Positions 21,884 through 30,551 of a stretch of DNA of 32,493 nucleotides are shown piece after piece. The notes under the pieces are model-generated. The model did no database searches. It saw only the letters and a program-made list of their open reading frames with translations, and was not told the origin of the DNA. Each line of letters opens with the position of its first letter. Within the stretch, counting starts at the first letter, position 1. The position numbers and the translations under genes are program-made. Source of the stretch: a virus; the IMG/VR virus record IMGVR_UViG_3300030117_006470, positions 1 through 32,493 of that record; one strand, 5' to 3'.

Positions 21884-22441
21884 ATGTCAGATATAAATTA
21901 CATACAAACAGTTAGATCTTCGCTGCAAAGCAATTTTCGGTTCCTGTTAAGGATTGACGATATTCCATTTGCTATGATCTCAAGCGTGACAAGACCAAGC
22001 CCAAATTTTGGTTCACCTAAAGAGTTTCAGCTTTTAAACTGGAAGTTCAAAAATCCAACCGGAATTGTTAGTTGGGGCGATGTAACTTTTAAAATAGTCG
22101 AAAGTTTTGACAATGAAAAGTTTGATAGTATTTCAGGAATGCTGTTGAAAACATACAAAACTCTTGGATATGACAACCCAAATCAAATTAACCCATCAAA
22201 TCTTAAAGACATGAACAAAAAAGATTTAATAAATTCTATAGGAACTGTTAAAATAGAAGTGTTAACACCGGAAGGAGATGTTTATGAAACATGGCAATTG
22301 TTTAATGCATTTGTTTCTAAGATTGATTTTGAAGGGTTAAACTACACAGGAGCTTCCATACTTGGAGCTTCTGTCTCATTGGCATATGACTGGGCGGCTA
22401 TGACTTATAGAACCGCCGCAGGCAAAGAAACAACTTATTAA
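21884..22441 (+). CDS. Tail tube protein (gp19-like), second paralogue
   Basis: 185 residues sharing the layout of the preceding tube protein: QSNFRFLLRIDDIPFAMISS, TRPSPNFGSPKEFQLLNWKF, TGIVSWGDVTFKIVESFDNE and VYETWQLFNAFVSKIDFEGL. Identity with its neighbour is modest by eye, with conserved RP-PNF, W-DV and ETW-LFN-FVS motifs. It has no Shine-Dalgarno; the ATG is preceded by ATAATTATTATAG, similar to the sequence before the starts at 24805 and 28981. Different translation signals suggest lower or differently timed expression than the first copy. It could form a minor tube ring near the neck or baseplate. Confidence 0.85.
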   Translation: MSDINYIQTVRSSLQSNFRFLLRIDDIPFAMISSVTRPSPNFGSPKEFQLLNWKFKNPTGIVSWGDVTFKIVESFDNEKFDSISGMLLKTYKTLGYDNPNQINPSNLKDMNKKDLINSIGTVKIEVLTPEGDVYETWQLFNAFVSKIDFEGLNYTGASILGASVSLAYDWAAMTYRTAAGKETTY

Positions 22442-22452
22442 AAGAGGCAATA

Positions 22453-23244
22453 ATGCAAAAATTTGATATGGTGAGCGATAACCGCGCATCTGAACTTAGT
22501 GGGGCAACCTTTTTTGTTGATTTACCAACAAGAGGATTTCCATACCCAAAAGGTCATCCATTCCACAATAAAGAATCAATAGAAGTTAAAATGCTTACGA
22601 TGAAAGAGGAAGAGATCTTACTAAATACTTCTTATTCAGAAAAAGGTATTGTCGTTGAGAAGCTTCTTGAAAGTATCGTATTGGAAAAAGGCTTCAATCC
22701 GAAAGAAATATTAGAATCAGATCAGTTGGCTATCTTATTAGCTGCCAGAGCCGATGCTTATGGTGAAGATTATCAAGTTATCGTAACTTGCTTGTCCTGT
22801 GAAAAAGACTATGAACAGGAAGTAAACCTAACAACAATCATGAACAATGTTAAAACTCCTGAAATAGAAATGGGAGAGGACGGGAGTTATTTAATCGAAC
22901 TCCCTAAATCAGAAAAGGTTGTAGAATATAAAATTCTATTACCAAATGAAATGCAATCAATCAGAAAGACTGTTGAAAAAATGAAGAAGATGAATATTAA
23001 GACTTCTGAGAATAAAGAGTTTTTTAAAAGAATAATTTTAAGCGTAGACGGCACAACGGATAGAGAATACATTTCAGAATTTATAGACAACTTAAGGATC
23101 TTAGATTCCAGATTCCTAAGTAGCAAGTACGCACAGACCATACCAAGTTTGGACCTTAACTTTGGGTCCACCTGCTCACATTGTAACCATGAGCAGGAAG
23201 GGGGCTTGCCGATCCAGGCGAACTTTTTTTTCCCTGAACTCTAG
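22453..23244 (+). CDS. gp26/T4_baseplate-family protein, candidate tail assembly chaperone
   Basis: 263 residues. LPTRGFPYPKGHPFHNKESI followed by EVKMLTMKEEEILLNTS (about 24-60) is the signature of the T4 gp26-like family. Two CxxC pairs, C113/C116 (CLSC) and C241/C244 (CSHC), may bind zinc. Classical genetics places T4 gp26 in baseplate hub assembly. Here the gene lies between the tube genes and a probable tape-measure gene, where most long-tailed phages encode a two-part tail assembly chaperone made by frameshifting. The 3' end has a run of eight T (23224-23231) and a second frame continues beyond the stop. AGAGG is 6 bases upstream of the ATG. Confidence 0.8.
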   Translation: MQKFDMVSDNRASELSGATFFVDLPTRGFPYPKGHPFHNKESIEVKMLTMKEEEILLNTSYSEKGIVVEKLLESIVLEKGFNPKEILESDQLAILLAARADAYGEDYQVIVTCLSCEKDYEQEVNLTTIMNNVKTPEIEMGEDGSYLIELPKSEKVVEYKILLPNEMQSIRKTVEKMKKMNIKTSENKEFFKRIILSVDGTTDREYISEFIDNLRILDSRFLSSKYAQTIPSLDLNFGSTCSHCNHEQEGGLPIQANFFFPEL

Positions 23245-23395
23245 TTATATACACAGTGTCTATGAGAATATTATGTTCTTGACACAATCTGGTTGGAGCT
23301 ACTCTGAGATATCAAAATTTCCAATAAAAAAGAGAGATTGGATTTTTGAGATGTTTATAACGATAGCTACAACAGAGGTGCCCGAGGAGAACTAA
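23189..23395 (+). CDS. Overlapping small baseplate/chaperone protein, possibly a frameshift extension of the gp26-like gene
   Basis: This frame is open from 23162 to the TAA at 23393-23395. The conserved-looking part is SVYENIMFLTQSGWSYSEIS and FPIKKRDWIFEMFI, which resembles small proteins following gp26 in marine T4-like phages (…GYSYTEI…MP…RxW…). No start codon with a ribosome site fits: the ATG at 23189 has none and begins with sequence that is just the gp26 frame read out of phase; the ATG at 23273 leaves only 40 residues with a weak site and truncates the conserved part. A +1 or -2 shift at the T8 run would join it to the gp26-like protein, giving about 313-314 residues. The start given here is therefore provisional. 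Confidence 0.6.
   Translation: MSRKGACRSRRTFFSLNSSYIHSVYENIMFLTQSGWSYSEISKFPIKKRDWIFEMFITIATTEVPEEN
23224..23231 (+). other. T8 run, candidate programmed frameshift site
   Basis: Eight consecutive T lie 11 bases before the stop of the gp26-like gene, reading AAC TTT TTT TTC. A +1 or -2 shift enters the overlapping downstream frame. Homopolymers of this length permit slippage by ribosome or polymerase. A sequencing or assembly error in the run is the alternative explanation. Confidence 0.5.
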
Positions 23396-23396
23396 T

Positions 23397-24785
23397 TTGC
23401 CACCTGATGATAACCAAAAAGCCGCATTAAATGCACTCGCGGCATCAATCCCAGCACTTGCCCGAGTCAACACCGAGCTTAAGGCTACAAGGGGTTTCCT
23501 AAATACAATTGGTCAGGACATTGAGACATCATCTTTAAAAGTCTTATCGTTTTTTAATGAGATCCAAGAACTCCAAAAGAAGGCAGTGAAAGAAATAGGC
23601 TTTACAGACTTCAATACTCAAATTGACCGGTCTATAAACCTTTTTAAAGAACTAAATAGCGAAACTAATGATTTTGCCATTTTGCAAGAAAATATTACAC
23701 AAACTATTTTTGATCTCTCAGCAGCGTTTGAGGCGACTGGCATCAATCTTGGCAATTTAGATAAGGGCATCGCAGCGAATTCCAATCTAGTTGAAAGATC
23801 AAAGTTGGTTGATTTTGTTAGAGACCTGAGTTTTCAACAAAAGGAAGGGTCTCAGATTGCTGGGCAGTTTACTAATAGGCTGATTGGTTTGTCTGTAGCT
23901 TTAAAGAGACCACCTGCGGAACTGTTAAATCTAACCCAGGGTCTTCTAAGCAGTAACGCTACTTTTGCCCAGTCGGAGAGAGTCTTAGAAAGACTAGCAA
24001 TTCGATCAACCGAGGTGGGCAGAAGGTTTAATACAACCACCGACTCACTCAACAAGGCACTGGATGTAACATTTACAATTCAGCAGAGACAACAACAGGC
24101 GAGTAGGATTAGCCAAATTGCCGGTAGATTAAATATTGCTCCTGACACATCTGGCTTAATGAGTTCTGATCCTGAGACAAGACAAAGGGCGATCGTCAAA
24201 ATCATTTCGCAATTAAACCAAAGAGCACAAAGTTTAAACCCATCCATGAGAGCCGCCCTTGTCGCAGCCCTTGGGCAAACAGTAATTGGTACCGCCCTAG
24301 GACCAAAGGGACTCCGTACTCTTGGTCAGAGGAGCTTTAATGTAAGGGATATCGAAGCTCGCGCTACTGCAACATCTCCCACCGATATCGACACCTTGCG
24401 TCGTGGAGCGGCTACAACTAGAGATGTCTTAACGGCAAGAACCAGAGCCAAAGAAATTGCCGCAGCCCAAGAACAACTCGCAGTCGTCGCTAGGCAGTTA
24501 AACAAGAATAATGTAACTTTAGCTAGCTCAACAGAGGCACTTGGTCAATTAATGAAAGATCAGACAGCCGCCTTCACAAAAATGGCAGGAGAGTTCGCTG
24601 AAAAAACTGCTAGCCTAGTTGTTAAATTAAGTGCAATTGTTCTGAGGTTTGCTGGTGTAATTGACAAGCTGCCAGCAAGTGCAAGGGGTCCTCTCATGAA
24701 AGACTTGAACGATATGAAAAGGATCGTTGGAGAACTAGTGAATGCTAGTGGTGGAATTGTCTCTGGTCAAGGCATCAGAAAATAA
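23397..24785 (+). CDS. Tape-measure candidate (gp29-position helical tail protein)
   Basis: 462 residues from TTG 23397, with GAGGAG 7 bases upstream; no ATG is better placed. The protein is almost wholly helical, Ala/Leu/Gln/Thr rich, with basic and acidic helices in alternation (SRISQIAGRLNIAPDTSG, EIAAAQEQLAVVARQLNKNN) and a C-terminal hydrophobic amphipathic stretch (TASLVVKLSAIVLRFAGVID). Composition and position after the gp26-like chaperone and before the tube initiator fit a tape measure, which sets tail length. It is shorter than T4 gp29 (590). At about 1.5 angstrom per residue it would specify a tail near 70 nm. I see no direct motif, so the role is inferred. Confidence 0.6.
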   Translation: MPPDDNQKAALNALAASIPALARVNTELKATRGFLNTIGQDIETSSLKVLSFFNEIQELQKKAVKEIGFTDFNTQIDRSINLFKELNSETNDFAILQENITQTIFDLSAAFEATGINLGNLDKGIAANSNLVERSKLVDFVRDLSFQQKEGSQIAGQFTNRLIGLSVALKRPPAELLNLTQGLLSSNATFAQSERVLERLAIRSTEVGRRFNTTTDSLNKALDVTFTIQQRQQQASRISQIAGRLNIAPDTSGLMSSDPETRQRAIVKIISQLNQRAQSLNPSMRAALVAALGQTVIGTALGPKGLRTLGQRSFNVRDIEARATATSPTDIDTLRRGAATTRDVLTARTRAKEIAAAQEQLAVVARQLNKNNVTLASSTEALGQLMKDQTAAFTKMAGEFAEKTASLVVKLSAIVLRFAGVIDKLPASARGPLMKDLNDMKRIVGELVNASGGIVSGQGIRK

Positions 24786-24804
24786 ATAAGTTGATAATTA
24801 TAGT

Positions 24805-25635
24805 ATGGCAATTAATTTAGGAAACGATTATCTTACAAGTCTTGTGGACACCGGTCTATCTGCGATTGATGGTGCGTTTGCCAGCAATGTAGGCTCAGAT
24901 ACGACAATAAAAACGGCGCTGCCAGCAGAAGCTGGCATTAGAAACTCATTAAGTTTTTCTAATATTAGAATTAGTTTCCCGACAAGAGAGGGAAACATAC
25001 CATTTCTTAGTGCGCTGACAACGAATTCCCTTTATTTCCCAGCTTACATAAAAAGTTTTGAAGATAATTATTCAATTGGCGTGACCGGCGAACAGGTGTT
25101 TGGACGCACAGATCCTACTCCAGTATATAAGGGGGTTACCAGAACAATTAGTGTTGGTTTGGAAATCCCATGTTTTGATGCAGCAGACGCTAATGAAAAT
25201 ATGAAAAAGATAAATAAGTTTATACACAATTTATATCCATCATACAACAGTTTCAAAGGGGATTTAGTTATAAGCTCATCACCTTTGATTCGTGTAAAAT
25301 TTGCAAATCTGATTTCGAATCAACTCAGAGGTTCAGGCGGTCTTCTGGGGTATGTAACAAACTTTAAATATGATTTCACACCATCAGATGGATTTTACTT
25401 TTCTAGTAAAGATGGACAACAAAATTCAACAAATATCTTTTTTAGAAGCTACTCTTTAACATTCACGTTCTCTGTTTTACACGAAGATGTCGTTGGTTTT
25501 GTTGATGGTAGATCAAACTCCTCAAGAGATTTTCCTTACAAAACAAACGTGGATAGATTTAATCCAACTGAAGTTTTCTATGGCAGGAATGCTCCAATTA
25601 GCCAAGAGGCTTCAGAGGAGCAGCAATTAGGCTAG
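24805..25635 (+). CDS. Baseplate tube-initiator protein (gp48/gp54-like)
   Basis: 276 residues. The central segment FPAYIKSFEDNYSIGVTGEQ, then FGRTDPTPVYKGVTRTISVG and an IPCFDAADANENMKKINKF helix leading to LYPSYN, is the pattern of T4-like tube-initiator proteins gp48/gp54: a tube-fold protein with a GRxDPxxxYxGxTR motif. They sit on the baseplate hub and nucleate tube polymerisation. T4 gp54 is 320 residues and gp48 364, so this is slightly shorter. Only one such gene is visible here. The start lacks a Shine-Dalgarno and is preceded by TTGATAATTATAGT. Which of gp48 or gp54 it equals cannot be decided from sequence. Confidence 0.75.
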   Translation: MAINLGNDYLTSLVDTGLSAIDGAFASNVGSDTTIKTALPAEAGIRNSLSFSNIRISFPTREGNIPFLSALTTNSLYFPAYIKSFEDNYSIGVTGEQVFGRTDPTPVYKGVTRTISVGLEIPCFDAADANENMKKINKFIHNLYPSYNSFKGDLVISSSPLIRVKFANLISNQLRGSGGLLGYVTNFKYDFTPSDGFYFSSKDGQQNSTNIFFRSYSLTFTFSVLHEDVVGFVDGRSNSSRDFPYKTNVDRFNPTEVFYGRNAPISQEASEEQQLG

Positions 25636-25647
25636 TAGGGTAATAAT

Positions 25648-26001
25648 ATGGCAATTTCAAGATATTCTAAAACAAGCACAGAAAATTTAGATGACAGAGA
25701 TTATAAACAAGTTTATAAAGAAAAGTTTGATGAGCATAGAAAAAAGTTTATTGCTAAAAAAGCAACTTTAAATTTAGATTACCCAAACTTCAATGAAAGT
25801 TTGTCTTATAGATATGAACTGCATGTTTGGTCGATGGGTGACCACTATTATAAATTAGCAGAAAGATTCTATGGCGATCCAAGCTATTGGTGGATTTTAG
25901 CTTGGTTTAATAAGAAACCAACAGAAAGTCATATTGCAACTGGTGATGTGATTAGAATTCCAATGCCTTTGGGTCAAGTCTTAACAGATTTAGGATTTTA
26001 G
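25648..26001 (+). CDS. LysM-like baseplate wedge protein (gp53-like)
   Basis: 117 residues. The C-terminal HVWSMGDHYYKLAERFYGDP, then SYWWILAWFNKKPTESHIAT and GDVIRIPMPL is a LysM-like fold: GD-xxxxxLAxxxYGDPxxWWxIxxxN…GxxIxIP. This matches T4-like gp53, which contains a LysM-like domain joining wedge to hub, and the small LysM proteins of other contractile systems. The N-terminus is a charged helical segment (DRDYKQVYKEKFDEHRKK). It is shorter than T4 gp53 (196). A short AGGG lies before the ATG, and the next gene begins one base after its stop. Confidence 0.75.
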   Translation: MAISRYSKTSTENLDDRDYKQVYKEKFDEHRKKFIAKKATLNLDYPNFNESLSYRYELHVWSMGDHYYKLAERFYGDPSYWWILAWFNKKPTESHIATGDVIRIPMPLGQVLTDLGF

Positions 26002-26002
26002 T

Positions 26003-28945
26003 ATGGATTTATTCTTTCCAGCAAAACTGGCAACAGTAGATAAGAAAAGCTCTCTGGACCAAGCCTTTTTGATTCAGAGCTTGCTTCCTCATATTGCCAA
26101 CTCTAAAAATAAAAATAAAATTTATAAATTTTTTAAAGAGCAGCACAAACAGCAAATTGAAAAAGACTTTGAACTTAATAAAAGAACGATCTCTTTAAAC
26201 ACATCGTATGGTTGTGATTTTGAGTCCGGTCTTAGATTTGCATCAGTGGATGAAAGACAGGCACATATTAAAATGATGCAGAATCTAACAACTGTACAAA
26301 AGGCTGCTTTGGTACCATACATTCGAATGTACTTGGTCCCAAATCCATATACAAAAACAGAATTAGATTTTAAGAGAGGCGCAGTTCCTCTAGCCTTTGG
26401 AAAAAGTTTTGATTTGGATTTTTATTTAGATAAGGTCCAAGGAGGTAGTATTAATGATAGAGTCACAGGTAGGTTGCAATCCACATTTACTAACGGCTCA
26501 AATATTAAAGCTGCCAGTCGAGGCGAGTTAGCTGCTATCCAATCAATGACAGTAAACCGGGTTTACAATCAGACAAACATTTTTGATCCGATTAATATTG
26601 ATATGAGTTTCTATTTCTCATCTTTCCATGTATTTGCCCATAAACCTGCGATAGAGATCTCCAGTGGTTTAAACACTTATCTCAACAGACTCTCCCAAGG
26701 TGGTGGTATTAGCAGCTTTTTTTCTGATATAAAAGATCTAAGATATACAGAGTTAATAACGTTACAAAACAAAGATTACAAATTAGTGGTTGAATATGGT
26801 TGGAACGTTGATGACGCAGTTTCCGATCAGGTCCTAAGTTTTAAAGATAAAGCAAGAATTAAAAAGTTTGAAAAGACTTTTTATCTAATGAACCCTAATG
26901 ATCATAAAATTAATTTTAACGAGGATGGCAGTTTCGTAATGAATGTTAGTTACGTCCCCTCGACAGTTGATAGCATATTTAAATCAACAGACTTTAAGAC
27001 AGGTATCTTTTTCAATGAGAAGGTCTATAAAAAAATTAAAGGAGCTACAACGGAAAACATCCGTGAAAAGGTTACAAAAATTAAGAAATTAGATTCTGTA
27101 ACTTTTTACGATCAGCCACAAAAAGAAATTGAAAGGTTAAAAGAGATGTCTGTTTTAAAAGAGGAGCTATCGAATTTAAAACACACAAGTTACATAGATT
27201 TGTTTGAAAAATTTTGTGAAGATAGCGACTTAATATATAATGCTTCAATCACTACTACAAAAACAAAAGATAAAAAGTACACATTGAAAACTAAAATTAC
27301 AAAAAAACTTAGATTTTCATCTGACACATCACAAGAACCAATCCCGGTGGATGGCAAAGAGGTGGTGACTTCTACAACTTATGATGCGGATAGCGTTAAG
27401 AGAAGCGTTCTACAAATAAGAGAAAAGTCAAAACTTAAAACTTCTATCTTGTCAGATAAACAGAAATTAAAAACAATTGATTTTCTAGGGTTATCAGACA
27501 AATTTGATTATGAGCCAGGAACCACAGTCGCAGCATATGCTAAAAAGTTCCTGGATGATTTACAGGAAGAGATCTTTAGTGATCTATTGGTGAGCCTGCC
27601 GGGTTTAAAAATCGTTAGTTTTATGTTGTTTAGGGACATTTTAAATGTTATAACCCAATTAGCGAAGGCGACTGGTGAAAAAGACGAAATCCCATACTTT
27701 GTTTTAGGAAATTTTCCCATGCCAATGACTAATGGTAAAAAGTACTGGTGTAATGTTGGCGATATCCCAATTGAGATGAAAATGGTTAAGTCTACATTGC
27801 GAGCTTTTTTCAACCAAAGACCAAAGGCTTCTTTCAAAGATTTCTTATATTATTACTTGCATGACGTATTCCCATCGTTAGTTGTTCAAAAAGAACAACG
27901 CGCTGCCCTGCCATCAATATGTTTTCCCTATTTTCATTTTAACCAAAAAAAGTGGAAAAACAACTCGGCATTGAACAAAAACTATTTTGATTTGATTGAC
28001 GGCAACAAAAATGCGATTAAGAGCTTTGCAAAAGATTATTTTAATGATAGTGAGTTTGACAGTTCAATCGGCTGTCTATTTGTGGGTCAATCCCCCAGGC
28101 TAAGTTCAGAAAATTCTGGATTCTTTTTAGGCAGGAACGTAAAAATTGCGTCCGATGCATTCTTAAAGGATGATACTCAGCTATTAGATGCCGGAATTGG
28201 TAAAATGGTTGTTGGCGCTTCAAATGGACTTGTGAAAAATTTAACTTTTAATTCGTCTGGTGATCAATACATCAATAACTTAAATTATGAATTAAATAAG
28301 CAAAAGCCAGGGGTTGGTCCTATTCTTATCTCATCTGCATACCAATACACTGTTAATGCTACTTTATATGGCAATCGTATTCATGAATTCTCAAACCTCA
28401 TATATATCCCTGCCGGGAGTCTTGGTTATAGTCCGCTTTCTCCAAAAGACGCTTTGAAAAGAGTGGGCTTTGAAGATTTTGAAATTGGTGGGTTGTATAC
28501 TATCAATTCAATAACAGATCAACTGGACATGAAAAACGGAATGTACACAAAGACCATTAATGCATCTACGGTAAAAAGAGAGTCTCAGTTGGTTTCCTTT
28601 GCGTTGTCCTTGGCTGAAAAGAGCACTGACAAGGAAGTCTTGTTCCCTACAAACGGTATGCTGTATTCTTTTCCACAATATGTTTATGATAATACAGAGG
28701 CAATCGATAAAACGTATAGAATAAAAATAGCTAATATCGAAGATAAAATATTTGAAGAAGACATTCTCGATGAGGCACTTGCTACACAAGAACTTGAAGA
28801 ATCAGGGCTTCTTGAGCTTGCTGATCAAACTGGCGCACAAGTAGATTTTGAGCAACAGCAACAAATCTCATCCACAGCTATAGGACCTACCGGGACAGAA
28901 AGACCACAGTCAGTATCTCCACAACCACCCTTATCAGGAATCTAG
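26003..28945 (+). CDS. Very large baseplate hub candidate
   Basis: 980 residues, far larger than T4 gp27 (391). The last third has features of hub proteins of the gp27/gpD type: SSAYQYTVNATLYGNRIHEF followed by FSNLIYIPAGSLGYSPLSPK, and GGLYTINSITDQLDMKNGMY with TKTINAS, the 'yxVxsvxhxfxxgxfxTxl' strand pair. The N-terminal third contains helical then beta segments (FYFSSFHVFAHKPAIEISSG), and the middle a charged coiled coil (QKEIERLKEMSVLKEELSNL). The C-terminus is a Gln/Pro/Ser-rich disordered tail. Location after the tube initiator and LysM wedge genes supports a central baseplate role. No lysozyme or peptidase motif is seen. Hub is an inference from the C-terminal patterns. Confidence 0.6.
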   Translation: MDLFFPAKLATVDKKSSLDQAFLIQSLLPHIANSKNKNKIYKFFKEQHKQQIEKDFELNKRTISLNTSYGCDFESGLRFASVDERQAHIKMMQNLTTVQKAALVPYIRMYLVPNPYTKTELDFKRGAVPLAFGKSFDLDFYLDKVQGGSINDRVTGRLQSTFTNGSNIKAASRGELAAIQSMTVNRVYNQTNIFDPINIDMSFYFSSFHVFAHKPAIEISSGLNTYLNRLSQGGGISSFFSDIKDLRYTELITLQNKDYKLVVEYGWNVDDAVSDQVLSFKDKARIKKFEKTFYLMNPNDHKINFNEDGSFVMNVSYVPSTVDSIFKSTDFKTGIFFNEKVYKKIKGATTENIREKVTKIKKLDSVTFYDQPQKEIERLKEMSVLKEELSNLKHTSYIDLFEKFCEDSDLIYNASITTTKTKDKKYTLKTKITKKLRFSSDTSQEPIPVDGKEVVTSTTYDADSVKRSVLQIREKSKLKTSILSDKQKLKTIDFLGLSDKFDYEPGTTVAAYAKKFLDDLQEEIFSDLLVSLPGLKIVSFMLFRDILNVITQLAKATGEKDEIPYFVLGNFPMPMTNGKKYWCNVGDIPIEMKMVKSTLRAFFNQRPKASFKDFLYYYLHDVFPSLVVQKEQRAALPSICFPYFHFNQKKWKNNSALNKNYFDLIDGNKNAIKSFAKDYFNDSEFDSSIGCLFVGQSPRLSSENSGFFLGRNVKIASDAFLKDDTQLLDAGIGKMVVGASNGLVKNLTFNSSGDQYINNLNYELNKQKPGVGPILISSAYQYTVNATLYGNRIHEFSNLIYIPAGSLGYSPLSPKDALKRVGFEDFEIGGLYTINSITDQLDMKNGMYTKTINASTVKRESQLVSFALSLAEKSTDKEVLFPTNGMLYSFPQYVYDNTEAIDKTYRIKIANIEDKIFEEDILDEALATQELEESGLLELADQTGAQVDFEQQQQISSTAIGPTGTERPQSVSPQPPLSGI

Positions 28946-28980
28946 AAGTGCAACAATACTAAGTTTGTTATAATTATTAT

Positions 28981-30531
28981 ATGCCAGTTATCAACATAAA
29001 TAATTTAGAATTTAAAACCACGGAGAAAAAACGTGCTGCTCGTGATGTTGACGTCCGAGATATAAACAATTCATCTCCTGCTTCAGAGGTCTATGAAAGC
29101 CGTGCCTCTTACAAAAAACAGGTCAATCAAAAAAACTTGCCACTTAAAAACAAAAATAAAAACGATGTGAGTCTAAGGAACCAACTTGACCTTTGGTATA
29201 AAGATCTATTTTATGGTAAAAAAGATTATGCAAACAGACTTATTACTGTCAATTTTAACGATGATAATTTTAAAGAAATCGCTGGTACAAAGATTCAAGC
29301 TCTGAATTTTGTTGCCGACGCTGTAGAGAATTTTTTAGTGGATTACAATGTGAAAAGGAGAACCCATCCAAAGAGCATTTTAAACAATATAAAGATAATC
29401 CGAGGATATTCGTCAAGCCGCGATTATCAAGTATACTTTAGAGAGCTTTATAGCTTATTCTTTGCTGACGTCCTAAATGATATAAAATTTACAGACAAGA
29501 TAAAAAACATAGATGACTTTATAAATTTATTTTTCTTGTGGTCATTGACTACAAATAACCCAATAACTGAAACAGGGTTTTTCAAAAGCCAGGAATACAA
29601 TATCTATAATACTGGATTTGCGGTTGATTTTATTACAATAAACAGTGAAAAAGATAAACAAAAAATCCTCAACGACCCGAGATATGGTGCTTTAAACTAT
29701 ACTGCGAAAATGAACGGATTAAAAATTGATCCAAACTATCCAGGCAGATTGATCGCTGACGTTGAATCAAGTGTTCTATTGGAAAAATACGTTTCAAACT
29801 ATTTCCCAGTCCCTGAACTACAAGACTTGCCAGAACTTATTTATAAAAATTATTTCATTAGGAGAAATTTTTATACTTCGTCGGAAAGTTTAATCTCAGA
29901 TTTCATAGGGAATATTATAAAAATTTACAATTCTTTTATTAAGAAATACCAATACAGGTCAGAATTTTCAACTAATGGAGATTTAAGTCAGAAGTTTGCA
30001 AGGAAGTTCAGTACAAACAGGATAGAAAGAGAAAAAGGTGATTTATCTCAATTTTTTATTGAGGACGCCGCTGGTAAAGAAGTTATAGCCAAAAAAGCTT
30101 TGGTTACATACGCTAAGTTCAGAGCAAAGGAAGAAGGGTGTCTTTTAGAGAAGGAAGAGTTGTCTGTATTAACAAACAACATGAACAGTCTTGCTAAATT
30201 AGATAGTAGCACTGCTTATGTGGAAAATTCAAAATTTAATCAAGAAAAATTCTTATTGCAGTCACAGTCAATTAATTACTTGGAGAACTTCTTGTTTAGT
30301 AAGAATAATATGGATAAAACTAACACAAGAGACTTTATTTACTTTTGGACCCGTGGTAGAGAGTATACTGATAAATTTACAACTTTTTCCGAGCAAGAAG
30401 CTTTATTCTCTTATTTGCTAGCTGCTTTAGACGCTAAAAGAATAAAGTGTGATGGTGTACATCAGATGGAAAGTGGCTTGTTTATGCCTTGTAAGTCCCA
30501 CCAAAAATATGAAGCCTTGACAAAAAAGTAA
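28981..30531 (+). CDS. Unknown protein, probable virion/baseplate component
   Basis: 516 residues. The N-terminal 70 residues are basic and disordered (KKRAARDVDVRDINNSSPAS). A globular region follows with LDLWYKDLFYGKKDYANRLI (about 70-90) and, around 235-275, DPRYGALNYTAKMNGLKIDP with NYPGRLIADVESSVLLEKY; the latter resembles a GFxVDxNxPWRLxADl motif I recall from conserved structural proteins of marine T4-like phages. The C-terminus has Cys/His residues (KCDGVHQMESGLFMPCKSH). The start lacks a Shine-Dalgarno and is preceded by TTTGTTATAATTATTAT. No enzymatic motif is seen. A baseplate or fibre-attachment role is possible from position only. Confidence 0.6.
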   Translation: MPVININNLEFKTTEKKRAARDVDVRDINNSSPASEVYESRASYKKQVNQKNLPLKNKNKNDVSLRNQLDLWYKDLFYGKKDYANRLITVNFNDDNFKEIAGTKIQALNFVADAVENFLVDYNVKRRTHPKSILNNIKIIRGYSSSRDYQVYFRELYSLFFADVLNDIKFTDKIKNIDDFINLFFLWSLTTNNPITETGFFKSQEYNIYNTGFAVDFITINSEKDKQKILNDPRYGALNYTAKMNGLKIDPNYPGRLIADVESSVLLEKYVSNYFPVPELQDLPELIYKNYFIRRNFYTSSESLISDFIGNIIKIYNSFIKKYQYRSEFSTNGDLSQKFARKFSTNRIEREKGDLSQFFIEDAAGKEVIAKKALVTYAKFRAKEEGCLLEKEELSVLTNNMNSLAKLDSSTAYVENSKFNQEKFLLQSQSINYLENFLFSKNNMDKTNTRDFIYFWTRGREYTDKFTTFSEQEALFSYLLAALDAKRIKCDGVHQMESGLFMPCKSHQKYEALTKK

Positions 30532-30551
30532 AAGCTTGATACAATGTAGGC

